DNA from: Pontibacillus chungwhensis BH030062
GTDB taxonomy: Bacteria; Bacillota; Bacilli; Bacillales; BH030062
NCBI RefSeq assembly: GCF_000770675.1
Contig: NZ_AVBG01000013.1
Location: forward strand, 1 to 64,000
Direction of reading: 5' to 3'
DNA: 64,000 nucleotides
The notes below the pieces were generated by a model. That model worked only from the letters and a program-made list of their open reading frames with translations, had not been told where the DNA came from and did not search any database. Of the stretch, positions 16,203 through 24,070 are shown piece by piece. The translations under genes and the position numbers were made by a program. Each line of letters begins with the position of its first letter. The stretch's first letter is position 1.

Positions 16203-16240
16203 TTTACTTACAATTATACGGGTTTAATATAAAACGTCAA

Positions 16241-16255
16241 TGATAACTGTTATCA
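16241..16255. promoter_or_regulatory. Second Fur-like box
   Basis: TGATAACTGTTATCA is a perfect 7-1-7 inverted repeat and differs from the Fur consensus at two positions. It lies between the nitroreductase and the upstream CPBP gene. Confidence 0.6.
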
Positions 16256-16275
16256 CTTATTGCGAACATCTACCC

Positions 16276-16974
16276 TCAACTCGCAAAGGCCGTTAGAGTA
16301 ACGGCTATTCCATTAAAAGCCCCATGAATGATCATGGAAGGCACTACCGATCCTGATTTCTCATATGCCCATGCAAATATGAGACCGCCTATAAACGTTA
16401 TAGGCAGTGTATTATAGGTTGGAATATGAACAAGCATAAAAATGACAGAGCTTACGACCAAACTCATACTTACGCCCCATTTCAACCTGAACCATTTGTA
16501 TAGAAAACCACGATAAAAGATCTCTTCATAGATCGGGGATATAACAGCAGCGGAAATAAATCCTATGGTAAAAGTGAGCCAGGTTACATTCATTGTTAGT
16601 GATTCCGTCTTTTGGTTATCCACCCCCACTGCGAGAAGATCTAATCCTACTATGATAAGGACACTAGCCACTATATAGATGAGCGTCCACAGAATGATCC
16701 ACTTCCCATATTCCCTCGAGAATAATTGCACCCCAACGCATTTCCAACTATAACCAAATGGACGTAAGGCTATAAAATAAACTGAAGTCATGAATATAAT
16801 TGCCATAGCAAAACCAGTCAGCGTGCCAGAATAAAGTTCGTTCCCAAGCCAATCATATAAGAGATCTTTCAAGAACCCTTCAACCAAGATCGGTACAAGA
16901 ATAAAAGCAATGAAAAGCGCCACCATCAGTTCCCGATAAGTCCATCTCACTTGTCCATGGAATTTTCCCTTCAT
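16276..16974 (-). CDS. CPBP-family intramembrane metalloprotease
   Basis: A 232-residue protein with about seven hydrophobic helices. The motifs are EEIFYRGFLYKW near residue 150, FMLVHIPTYN and the final SMIIHGAFNG, giving the two glutamates, arginine and histidines of the Abi/CPBP family. It is divergent from a MerR regulator; its promoter has a 19-bp spacer with a palindromic operator, so it is almost certainly activated by that regulator. The pairing suggests a response to a membrane-active compound (inference). It is a second CPBP gene within 2 kb of the first, but the sequences are clearly different. Confidence 0.88.
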   Translation of the reverse strand: MKGKFHGQVRWTYRELMVALFIAFILVPILVEGFLKDLLYDWLGNELYSGTLTGFAMAIIFMTSVYFIALRPFGYSWKCVGVQLFSREYGKWIILWTLIYIVASVLIIVGLDLLAVGVDNQKTESLTMNVTWLTFTIGFISAAVISPIYEEIFYRGFLYKWFRLKWGVSMSLVVSSVIFMLVHIPTYNTLPITFIGGLIFAWAYEKSGSVVPSMIIHGAFNGIAVTLTAFAS

Positions 16975-17009
16975 TTTATACCCTCCAAATTATGTATATG
17001 TTATGTTAA

Positions 17010-17040
17010 ATACTAGTTGGTTACGTAACGTAACGTGCAA
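17010..17040 (-). promoter_or_regulatory. MerR-type promoter of the CPBP gene
   Basis: Minus strand: -35 TTGCAC (17035-17040), -10 TAGTAT (17010-17015), spacer 19 bp. The palindrome TTACGT-T-ACGTAA starts at the second spacer base, as in the promoters at 3317 and 5531. Confidence 0.78.
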
Positions 17041-17065
17041 GAACTTTCGAGGGAGGAAATTTTAA

Positions 17066-17821
17066 ATGGAATACTTATCAACAGGAGAGGTGGCAAAGAA
17101 ACTGAACGTATCCTTACGCACTCTTCGTTATTATGATCAAATTGAACTGGTGACACCATCACACAAAGAAGAAAACGGGAGGCGCTATTACTTGAAAGAA
17201 GATGTGTTCAAGCTTGAAAAAGTCCTTCTCCTAAGAGCTGCCTCGCTATCACTTGAAGATATTCAAAAAGTCCTGCATCGTATCACAATCAAGAAAACCC
17301 TTTCGATCCATAAAGAGCAACTTCAAACAGACATTACACACCTTCAGCAATCCCTTCAATTTACCAATGAACTTTGTAATACAGTACAATTAGAAGGAGA
17401 AGTTCAATGGAAACATTTGCTTCCTCTCTTCTCCACAGAAAATCAATCTACCAAGGGAAAACAAAAGAAAGAATGGATGGAAGAGTTGTTTACAGACGAA
17501 GAAAGAGTAGCACTAGATCAGCATCTCCCTACTATGAATAGTGACTCTCCAGAAACAACGAAATGGATCAATCTCATTAAACGAATAGAAATTTGTTTAG
17601 AAGAAGAGAAACACCCTGATTCGAAAGAAGGTCAACTCATAGCACTAGATACCTTGATGCTTTCGAATGACACATTTAAAGGGGACCATGCTTTAGCCGA
17701 AAAGTTCTGGGAAGCGCGTAAATCAGAAACAGCCTCTTCCGGCCTCAATTTATACCCTGTTAGCCAGGAGATTCTCGAGTTCTTAGAAGAAGCTCTATCT
17801 CATCACGAAGCAACTATGTAA
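17066..17821 (+). CDS. MerR-family transcriptional regulator
   Basis: A 251-residue regulator. The winged helix occupies residues 1-70 (GEVAKKLNVSLRTLRYYDQIELV), followed by a long coiled coil (about 80-115) and a helical C-terminal domain of about 120 residues that lacks a clear TipAS or GyrI-like signature. The ATG has GGGAGG upstream. It is divergent from the CPBP protease gene, and the shared 90-bp region contains the MerR-type promoter, so it probably activates the protease and perhaps itself. The ligand is unknown. Confidence 0.9.
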   Translation: MEYLSTGEVAKKLNVSLRTLRYYDQIELVTPSHKEENGRRYYLKEDVFKLEKVLLLRAASLSLEDIQKVLHRITIKKTLSIHKEQLQTDITHLQQSLQFTNELCNTVQLEGEVQWKHLLPLFSTENQSTKGKQKKEWMEELFTDEERVALDQHLPTMNSDSPETTKWINLIKRIEICLEEEKHPDSKEGQLIALDTLMLSNDTFKGDHALAEKFWEARKSETASSGLNLYPVSQEILEFLEEALSHHEATM

Positions 17822-17832
17822 TTTTTCCATAT

Positions 17833-17865
17833 AAAAACCACGCAAAAGCTAAAGCTCTTGCGTGG
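17833..17865. terminator. Bidirectional terminator
   Basis: CCACGCAAAAGC (17838-17849) pairs with GCTCTTGCGTGG (17854-17865, one G-U). T-run on the minus strand; it serves the anti-sigma gene and the convergent MerR gene. Confidence 0.8.
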
Positions 17866-17871
17866 CCCATT

Positions 17872-19164
17872 TTATTTCTTTGCTTCCCAATCCTCTAAGA
17901 ATTCATCCACTTTTTCAATCTCTTTCGTTCGCAACAACACTTCTCCTTCATCATCGAGAAGCAAGACTTCCCCATGTTCGCTAAGATTATAAGTTAAGAA
18001 AACCTGTAGCATTACATTATATATAGATGGTGCTTGCTGATTTGGTGATTCCTGTATGGATAAAGAATTAGAAAGCGCCAAACCTCGATGTTCTTTCATC
18101 ACATCTTGCATTCCTTCAATTTCATCTTCCCCTTCAACATATATGGCACTAACCGTACCTTTTTCCTTAGGTAAGAAAGATTTCATAAACTCTTCTTCTA
18201 ATTCCGGTGTATCGTATTCAATATAATCTACGGTTTTACCATCTGTCTTATACTTCACATCCAAAAGGTCATATTGTTCTACAAGGCACGTATCTCGTTC
18301 GCTACAAACAATATCCATAGAGCTCGTTGGTTCTCCGTACTTTGCTTTCACACTCTTCATCGTTCGAGGAACGTCCATTTCCTTTGTTTTGGCTACCTCT
18401 ACACGGATCTCGCTCACTTTATTTTCTTCGCCTATAGAAACACCCATCACTGTTGTTTTTCCTTCCTTGTATACTGCATATGGAGGCCCATGGTCTGAAC
18501 TAGGACTGTAAACATCCGGCTCTCCTAATTGTTCTAACACTTTGTTAAAGGAATCCCCTAATGTAATTCCACTAAGTGTAAACTCCCCTTTCTTTTGTTC
18601 TGGTTCTGGCGATTGGTATAAAAGAGGAAGGAAGTCTTTCAGATCTTCTAGTTGATCTGTACGATAGATGAGCTGATCATTCTCAGAGTCAAACACATAG
18701 GCAATTGGAAAATACATTCCCTCTGGCCTTGGATTACTTGCTAGTATGCGTCTTGCCTCCATAGACTTATCAGAAAGGAGGCGTGTCTCCTTCATATAGT
18801 TTTCCATAGGTTGTTTATTATAGAGATACTTCCACTCCTTATCTTCTAACTCTCCCTCGTCATCGATGACAACCATTTCATATCGAAGGTCTTCCTTTGC
18901 TTCTTCTTGACCAAGGCCTGACTGATCCCCTTGAGTTAAATCCATTTCTCCACTTCCAGCATAAACAACAAACAATATAAGCGCCGCCATGCCCACTATA
19001 CTTGCACCAATTTGAGCGAAACGCTTAGGCCCGTTCATAGAAAAACGCTTTTTCTTATGACTCATCACATACTGTTTCGTTTTTTCTTTATCCGCCTCAA
19101 TATCTTTTAGAGATGTTTGCTTCATAGACTTCCGAAGGTTCTTCAATTTGTCATCGACGCTCAT
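17872..19164 (-). CDS. Transmembrane anti-sigma factor for the adjacent ECF sigma factor
   Basis: A 430-residue single-pass protein. Residues 1-48 are cytosolic and charged, 49-67 form the membrane helix (IGASIVGMAALILFVVYAG), and the rest is extracellular and acidic. The outer part contains two copies of a DUF4309- or BamE-like pattern (GITLGDSFNKVLEQLGEPDVY and the later SVKAKYGEPTSSMD). The start overlaps the sigma gene stop by 4 nt (ATGA), the usual layout for translationally coupled sigma/anti-sigma pairs. The cytosolic part is short and has no recognisable zinc motif, so it is not of the ZAS type. Confidence 0.8.
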   Translation of the reverse strand: MSVDDKLKNLRKSMKQTSLKDIEADKEKTKQYVMSHKKKRFSMNGPKRFAQIGASIVGMAALILFVVYAGSGEMDLTQGDQSGLGQEEAKEDLRYEMVVIDDEGELEDKEWKYLYNKQPMENYMKETRLLSDKSMEARRILASNPRPEGMYFPIAYVFDSENDQLIYRTDQLEDLKDFLPLLYQSPEPEQKKGEFTLSGITLGDSFNKVLEQLGEPDVYSPSSDHGPPYAVYKEGKTTVMGVSIGEENKVSEIRVEVAKTKEMDVPRTMKSVKAKYGEPTSSMDIVCSERDTCLVEQYDLLDVKYKTDGKTVDYIEYDTPELEEEFMKSFLPKEKGTVSAIYVEGEDEIEGMQDVMKEHRGLALSNSLSIQESPNQQAPSIYNVMLQVFLTYNLSEHGEVLLLDDEGEVLLRTKEIEKVDEFLEDWEAKK

Positions 19165-19718
19165 TCCGATTCCTCCTCGTACATGGATTTGAGCATTTTT
19201 CGCCCACGATTCAATCGCGTTTTCACCGTATTCACCTTCACACTCAACACGTCAGCGATCTCCCGAATCTTCATATCCTCAAAGTAATGCATAAAGATGA
19301 CTTCCTTGAATTTCGTTGGCAGTGCCAGTACGCGTTCGGACAATACCTGATCTTCCATTGATTGAAAGGTAATGGATTCAGGGTGATTTTCTTCAACAGC
19401 CAGGTTATCTTGTTTATGATTTTCAAACGTTAAGAAAGACCGTATTTTCTTCTTCCTTAATTGATCTTTACATTTATTAACTGTAATCCTGTACAACCAA
19501 GTTTGTATGCTAGAATCATTTCGAAACGTATCAATCTTGTGGTAGCACGTTAGGAAAACATCCTGCGTAATCTCCTCAGCCAGCGCATGATCCTTTACAT
19601 AGGTATATGCAAGCCAGAGAATCTGCTGGTTATATTGGTCAATCATTCGCTCAATAAATTGTTCTCTCATCTCTTCATCCTGAAGCATTTCCTGTATCTC
19701 CCCATCCATAAGTTCCAA
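19161..19718 (-). CDS. ECF-family RNA polymerase sigma factor
   Basis: A 185-residue extracytoplasmic-function sigma factor. Region 2 (about 28-95) reads YVKDHALAEEITQDVFLTCYHKI and WLYRITVNKCKDQLRKKK; region 4 (about 130-180) has LPTKFKEVIFMHYFEDMKIREIADVLSVKVNTVKTRLNRGR. The start is TTG at 19718 with GGAGGG 9 nt upstream; an ATG three codons on is too far from that site. An ECF-type promoter upstream points to autoregulation. It is followed by its anti-sigma factor. The inducing signal and regulon are unknown, but envelope stress is likely. Confidence 0.92.
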   Translation of the reverse strand: MELMDGEIQEMLQDEEMREQFIERMIDQYNQQILWLAYTYVKDHALAEEITQDVFLTCYHKIDTFRNDSSIQTWLYRITVNKCKDQLRKKKIRSFLTFENHKQDNLAVEENHPESITFQSMEDQVLSERVLALPTKFKEVIFMHYFEDMKIREIADVLSVKVNTVKTRLNRGRKMLKSMYEEESE

Positions 19719-19751
19719 GGTGGTACTCCCTCCTCCCTTTTCACTACCTTT

Positions 19752-19776
19752 GACGTAAATATTGGAAAAAGGTTCC
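19752..19776 (-). promoter_or_regulatory. ECF-type autoregulatory promoter
   Basis: Minus strand: GGAACC (19771-19776) followed 15 bp later by CGTC (19752-19755), matching the AAC-containing -35 and CGTC -10 of ECF promoters, 34 nt upstream of the sigma start. Confidence 0.65.
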
Positions 19777-19803
19777 CGTATGTACTAAACAAATTTTAAC
19801 AAA

Positions 19804-19833
19804 TAAAAAGAGACCGCGCGTGACGGTCCCTCT
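19804..19833 (-). terminator. Rho-independent terminator of spoVR
   Basis: GAGACCG (19810-19816) pairs with CGGTCCCTC (19824-19832), followed on the minus strand by a T-run. Confidence 0.75.
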
Positions 19834-19838
19834 CCTTC

Positions 19839-21257
19839 TTAAGATATAAACTTCCTCCCAACCTTCTTCCCTTCATACGTAAATAACACGCTACGCCCCT
19901 CAACCATCGTTTGCATATGAACAGTGCGGCCCCATAGCTGATACAAATAAGGAAGAACACGCTCTAGGTACGTCAGGTCTAACTCCACGTCTTCAAAATG
20001 ATGCATTAAATACAGCTCCCCATTTCGTAAGTAATCCCCGTCCTGCACGGTGATATATGGGAAACCTCCATTCACTCGCATGGTAACGAGCTGATCGCGA
20101 ACGGCTTGGTAATCTTTTTCCGTGATCTTATAATCCCTGCCCTGCTTCTGGAACAAATACAAATCTTCCTTAAAGCAAAGGTCTTTGGTTAGATAGTTTC
20201 GAATAAATGAGATGTCTGATTCAATCTCACGCACCTCATACATCTTCTCTCGACCAGACCCTGGTTTCACGCCATTTGCTTTCATCTCTTCAGTCGGATT
20301 ATTATACCGCTCTTCAATATCTTCGAAAATCTTAAGCCCTAAATAATACGGGTTGATCTGCGTACGAGAAGGTTGAACAACACCTGCATTGAGCTTAGCA
20401 AATTCAATGGACTCATCACTTGTTAAATCCATTTCGCGTAAAATACGTGCATGCCAATAGGAAGCCCAGCCTTCGTTCATGATCTTTGTTTCAAGCTGAG
20501 GCCAGAAATAAAGCATCTCCTCGCGCATCATGGTTAAGACATCACGTTGCCAGTCTTCAAGTTCTCGACTAAACTCTTCAATGAATAGAAGAATATCTTT
20601 CTCCGGTCGAGGCGGGAATTTCTTACGCTTTTTCTTTGGTTCCTCTTCTTTTTTCTTCTTGTCATCAAGAGTCCACAAATCATCATATGGTGTAGCTCTT
20701 GGTGTCTCCTCCTCTTCCTCTTCAAGGTCCTCAAGCGACCATGCTAGCTTCGGGCGGAGGAGTGATGGATCGATATGCTCCTGAATCGCTAGCACCGCAT
20801 CAATGAACTCTTCGACATTTTTACGGCCATGAACCTTCTCATAATGAGCAACACGCTCAGCCGTTGCCGACATCTTCTCCACCATGTCACGGTTTGTATT
20901 TTGAAAACGAACATTATTTTTAAAGAAATCACAGTGCGCCAATACGTGAGCAACGATAAGCTTGTTTTGCACTAAGCTATTTGTATTCAATAAGAATGCA
21001 TAACATGGGTCAGAGTTGATGACGAGCTCATAAATTTTACTTAATCCCAGGTCATAATGCAGTTTCATTTTGTGATACTGTTTCCCAAAACTCCAGTGAG
21101 AGAAGCGCGTCGGCATCCCGTAAGCTCCAAATGTATAAATAATATCAGCCGGGCAAATTTCATAACGCATTGGATAGAAATCAAGCCCAAATCCTTCAGC
21201 GATCTCGGTTATCTCATCGATCGCATATTCAAGCTTTTTATTATATTCACTACTCAC
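19839..21257 (-). CDS. spoVR: SpoVR-family sporulation protein
   Basis: A 472-residue soluble protein of the SpoVR family, needed for normal spore cortex formation in B. subtilis; biochemical activity is unknown. Family blocks include [50 protein letters not shown] and [14 protein letters not shown]. Between about residues 185 and 225 there is a charged, low-complexity insert with [21 protein letters not shown] and similar runs. The start is GTG (21255-21257) behind GAAGGGGAG; the frame extends a few codons further to a TTG without a site. It forms a single-gene unit with a terminator. Confidence 0.95.
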   Translation of the reverse strand: MSSEYNKKLEYAIDEITEIAEGFGLDFYPMRYEICPADIIYTFGAYGMPTRFSHWSFGKQYHKMKLHYDLGLSKIYELVINSDPCYAFLLNTNSLVQNKLIVAHVLAHCDFFKNNVRFQNTNRDMVEKMSATAERVAHYEKVHGRKNVEEFIDAVLAIQEHIDPSLLRPKLAWSLEDLEEEEEETPRATPYDDLWTLDDKKKKEEEPKKKRKKFPPRPEKDILLFIEEFSRELEDWQRDVLTMMREEMLYFWPQLETKIMNEGWASYWHARILREMDLTSDESIEFAKLNAGVVQPSRTQINPYYLGLKIFEDIEERYNNPTEEMKANGVKPGSGREKMYEVREIESDISFIRNYLTKDLCFKEDLYLFQKQGRDYKITEKDYQAVRDQLVTMRVNGGFPYITVQDGDYLRNGELYLMHHFEDVELDLTYLERVLPYLYQLWGRTVHMQTMVEGRSVLFTYEGKKVGRKFIS

Positions 21258-21334
21258 ATCGATCTCCCCTTCATACAAGTCTTATAACAATTGTATGAAG
21301 GAGGTTGTTTAGGAATGAACGTTTTTCGGAAGTG

Positions 21335-22564
21335 TTATGGTCGATAAAACGAGATTTCACTCACATTTTCAAGCCATTTCTCTGCATTTGTGCCATCCTT
21401 GTCCGAAGTCCATACATCCAGATGTACATCAGTAAGACTCTCTCCTCGTAACCAAGCAAGCTTGTCTTCTTCCTTTAGATAGACTGGATGATAGTCTCCC
21501 TGCCCCTCTTTCGGCGAAGTAATTTGAGTTTGTTTCTGGTTTTTAATATGAATGGTATATAACGATGGCTTCGGACGCATGGCAGGATCATTTGACCATT
21601 CCGCTTCTTTCACCCGGGAGGTAACAAGCTCTTCATCTGACATCCATGTAAAATCAAGCTCTGCATACTTATTTGGGGTAAGCGAATTCGAAGCTGGGAA
21701 CTCCTTAACTTTCATGTCCTTATCCTTAAATCCGAAGACAAGCCGCCCGCTCCCTCCAATATAAGCGAGTATGTCTTTAGTAGGTGCCCACTCAGGTGTT
21801 CCAACTCCCGTAATGACCTCATCGACTACTGAAAAATCAGACCCGTCTGTCCGAATCGCACTAAGCATATTGCTGTCCATAGACCAGGAAGCTGTAGGGT
21901 ACACAATAAAAGAAACCCATTTTCCGCTAGGGGAAAAGCGAAAAACCTCGGCCCCAATTGCAGGAATTTCCGCTTCACCACTTTGCAATTGCTTCGGAAT
22001 CGTAAAAAACGTTTCCGCTTCTTGATCGATTGTGTCAACGAGCTTGTCTGGAAGTCTTTTTTTATAAAGAATAGCATGGGTCCACCCATTTGGGGTAAGC
22101 GTTGCATTTGAGGACAATAAAAATCCATCTCCCTCCGGAAGCCACGTATAACCCCCAACTCCAACTGAAACATTATAGAACTTGTTTAAGTCCGAAACAC
22201 TTAATGCCCCTCCATGTTGAAACGCAATTCGATTGTCCGTAGGCGACCATTGTGGATTAAATGCATTTGTATATACTTTCTGTTTCTTTTGATCATCGAT
22301 ATGATAGGTCCAAAGTTCATTTGAAAGTTCTCCTTGCTCATTCAATACACCTTTTTGCAAGAAAGCAACATATTGACCATCATGGGACCAAATCGGCTTA
22401 CCTGTAACCGTTTTGGTGTGCGTTACTTTCTTCTCATCACCATTCTGAACGACCCATAAATCACCGTTCCTCACAAAGGCAGCTGTACGATCTGCATCTT
22501 GAGCAAACCCAGCAGTTGGAATCATTATAAGAAGAGCCATAATACTTGCCATTATATATTTCAT
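21335..22564 (-). CDS. Secreted TolB/WD40-like beta-propeller protein
   Basis: A 409-residue exported protein. The signal peptide spans residues 1-21 (ending PTAGFAQ). The rest consists of repeated four-stranded blades with the TolB-type rhythm GKPIWSHDGQYVAFL, FNPQWSPTDNRIAFQ, EVFRFSPSGKWVSFI, GTPEWAPTKDILAYI and YHPVYLKEEDKLAWL, about six blades. Such extracellular propellers bind proteins or sugars or are parts of surface complexes. No enzymatic motif is visible. It is monocistronic and no neighbour hints at a partner. Confidence 0.85.
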   Translation of the reverse strand: MKYIMASIMALLIMIPTAGFAQDADRTAAFVRNGDLWVVQNGDEKKVTHTKTVTGKPIWSHDGQYVAFLQKGVLNEQGELSNELWTYHIDDQKKQKVYTNAFNPQWSPTDNRIAFQHGGALSVSDLNKFYNVSVGVGGYTWLPEGDGFLLSSNATLTPNGWTHAILYKKRLPDKLVDTIDQEAETFFTIPKQLQSGEAEIPAIGAEVFRFSPSGKWVSFIVYPTASWSMDSNMLSAIRTDGSDFSVVDEVITGVGTPEWAPTKDILAYIGGSGRLVFGFKDKDMKVKEFPASNSLTPNKYAELDFTWMSDEELVTSRVKEAEWSNDPAMRPKPSLYTIHIKNQKQTQITSPKEGQGDYHPVYLKEEDKLAWLRGESLTDVHLDVWTSDKDGTNAEKWLENVSEISFYRP

Positions 22565-22690
22565 AACCGAATCTCCTTTAGAGTAGGATAGTCTTACCTT
22601 TTCACCAGACGTTATGAATCATACAAACTAAAAAGTTTTACGTTTTTTATTTTTTATGTTTAAACCGTTTTTAATGGGGTAAATAAACTT

Positions 22691-22784
22691 TGATACATTA
22701 GTGAGGTAACGTATGTATAACTCTGTTCTTCTTCTAGATCTACATAATTCGCTTTACAGCCCGTTTAGGCGGCTGCTTTTTTTT
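22691..22784 (+). ncRNA. Possible short leader or small RNA with own promoter and terminator
   Basis: TTGATA (22691-22696) with a TATGTA/TATAAC -10 region (22713-22722), then about 35 nt further a GC hairpin (CAGCC/GGCTG, 22757-22775) and eight T (22777-22784). The unit would yield an RNA of about 60 nt or an attenuated leader of the DICT gene at 22849. It shows no match to the FMN riboswitch, although ribU lies in the same direction. Confidence 0.4.
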
Positions 22785-22848
22785 GACCTCATTATAGTCC
22801 TTTAGGCTCACTATTGAGGAAAACACTACATTATTAGGAGGAATTTAG

Positions 22849-23397
22849 ATGGATGTAAAGAGTTTATCCCTGTTCAAAGAATGTTTCGGTGAAGTAGAAG
22901 GTGCTACAGACAAATTAAACGATGCTTCCCTTTCACAGTTAAATGCTCGTTCACTTAAGTACGAAACGAAAGTACCTCAGCTCGAGTATATGTGCTTAAT
23001 GATGGAGAATATGGTTTTGACAAAGAAACTAGAAGGAAACGTCTATGCTGGTTTTCAAAAGTTCTCCCGTGCCAAGAATGTAATCGATCGCTTCCAAGCC
23101 ATGACAGAATACAGCAATGTGTACATTTTTGGAGAGAATGATGCTGCTATGGACCCTAACGATGGCATTAACTATATTGAAATTCCATCAGAAAGTGAAC
23201 TTATGCGCGAATGGTTCCTTGTGATCGACTCACCAAAGTTTAAATCAATGATGGTCGCTTATGATATGGAAGGTTTCGGTACACATGAAGTCGAAGAAGA
23301 CCGTAAATTCCGAGGGATGAAATCGTCAAGTCCACGCGTCATCGATAAGGCAACTGGTCTTCTGGCTCCACACACTAAGCCAACACCTATCGCATAA
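22849..23397 (+). CDS. DICT-like sensory domain protein
   Basis: A 182-residue soluble protein without a membrane segment or output domain. It appears to be a stand-alone DICT domain, otherwise found joined to diguanylate cyclases and two-component proteins: an early YMCLMMENMVLTKKL segment, FQKFSRAKNVIDRFQAMTEYSNVYIFGEND and EWFLVIDSPKFKSMMVAYDM. The ribosome site AGGAGG is strong. A terminator separates it from ribU, which is followed by an MCP-like protein, so it may be a signalling module neighbour. The family assignment rests on pattern only. Confidence 0.6.
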   Translation: MDVKSLSLFKECFGEVEGATDKLNDASLSQLNARSLKYETKVPQLEYMCLMMENMVLTKKLEGNVYAGFQKFSRAKNVIDRFQAMTEYSNVYIFGENDAAMDPNDGINYIEIPSESELMREWFLVIDSPKFKSMMVAYDMEGFGTHEVEEDRKFRGMKSSSPRVIDKATGLLAPHTKPTPIA

Positions 23398-23410
23398 GGT
23401 CCTGAACAAG

Positions 23411-23445
23411 ATGGGCAATCCTACATATGATTGCCCATTTATTTT
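23411..23445 (+). terminator. Rho-independent terminator
   Basis: ATGGGCAATC (23411-23420) pairs with GATTGCCCAT (23429-23438), followed by TTATTTTTT. Confidence 0.85.
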
Positions 23446-23473
23446 TTCTATTTAATCAATAAAGGAGATTCCT

Positions 23474-24070
23474 ATGACTAAATTACAAAAAATGACCGCA
23501 ATCGGAATTCTAGCGGCCATCAGTATGATTTTATACTTCTTTAAAGTACCTCTTCCATTTTTCCCGATATTCCTAACCCTTGATGTGAGTGATGTCCCAG
23601 CTCTTATTGCAGCTATAACGATGGGCCCAATCGCAGGAGTTATGGTTCAATTGCTAAAGAATATATTAGAGTATTTGTCCCATGGCAGTTATGTCGGACT
23701 TCCCATTAATCAAATCGCCAACTTCCTTTCAGGCGCTTTAATCGTTGGTTTAATCGGCGGCTTGTATCATTACCAAAAGAAGCTTAACTGGAAAAGCTAT
23801 GCGTTGTCGATCACAGTCTTCCTAACAGCCATGTTTTTTTTGAATTACTATTTCATTCTACCTACCATCATGAATCTTCTAGGACTAAATATGAATCAAT
23901 ATTTAACTTCTTTCACCGAGGCAAACCCATTTGTAACCGACTTCCGCACAGCGGTTTTATTTGTGATCATCCCTTTTAACTTGATTAAGATCTTGTTTGT
24001 GTACTCTGTTGGACTGCCATTTTCCTTTAAACTTCAACGAATCTTACAGAAAAGGAGGCTTATTGCATGA
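23474..24070 (+). CDS. ribU: ECF transporter S component, riboflavin-type (RibU/FmnP)
   Basis: A 198-residue protein with about six hydrophobic helices. It fits the riboflavin-binding S component of energy-coupling-factor transporters: MTAIGILAAISMILYFFKVPLPFFP, then FLTLDVSDVPALIAAITMGPIAGVMVQLLKN, and LPINQIANFLSGALIVGLIGG. S components work with the shared EcfA/A'/T module encoded elsewhere. No FMN riboswitch (RFN element) is visible upstream, unlike B. subtilis ribU. It overlaps the following MCP-like gene by 4 nt (ATGA), so the two are translationally coupled. Confidence 0.88.
   Translation: MTKLQKMTAIGILAAISMILYFFKVPLPFFPIFLTLDVSDVPALIAAITMGPIAGVMVQLLKNILEYLSHGSYVGLPINQIANFLSGALIVGLIGGLYHYQKKLNWKSYALSITVFLTAMFFLNYYFILPTIMNLLGLNMNQYLTSFTEANPFVTDFRTAVLFVIIPFNLIKILFVYSVGLPFSFKLQRILQKRRLIA

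Noticed and set aside
23398-23473. FMN riboswitch before ribU
   Set aside because: The gap is too short and none of the RFN-element blocks is present; the same is true upstream of the DICT gene.
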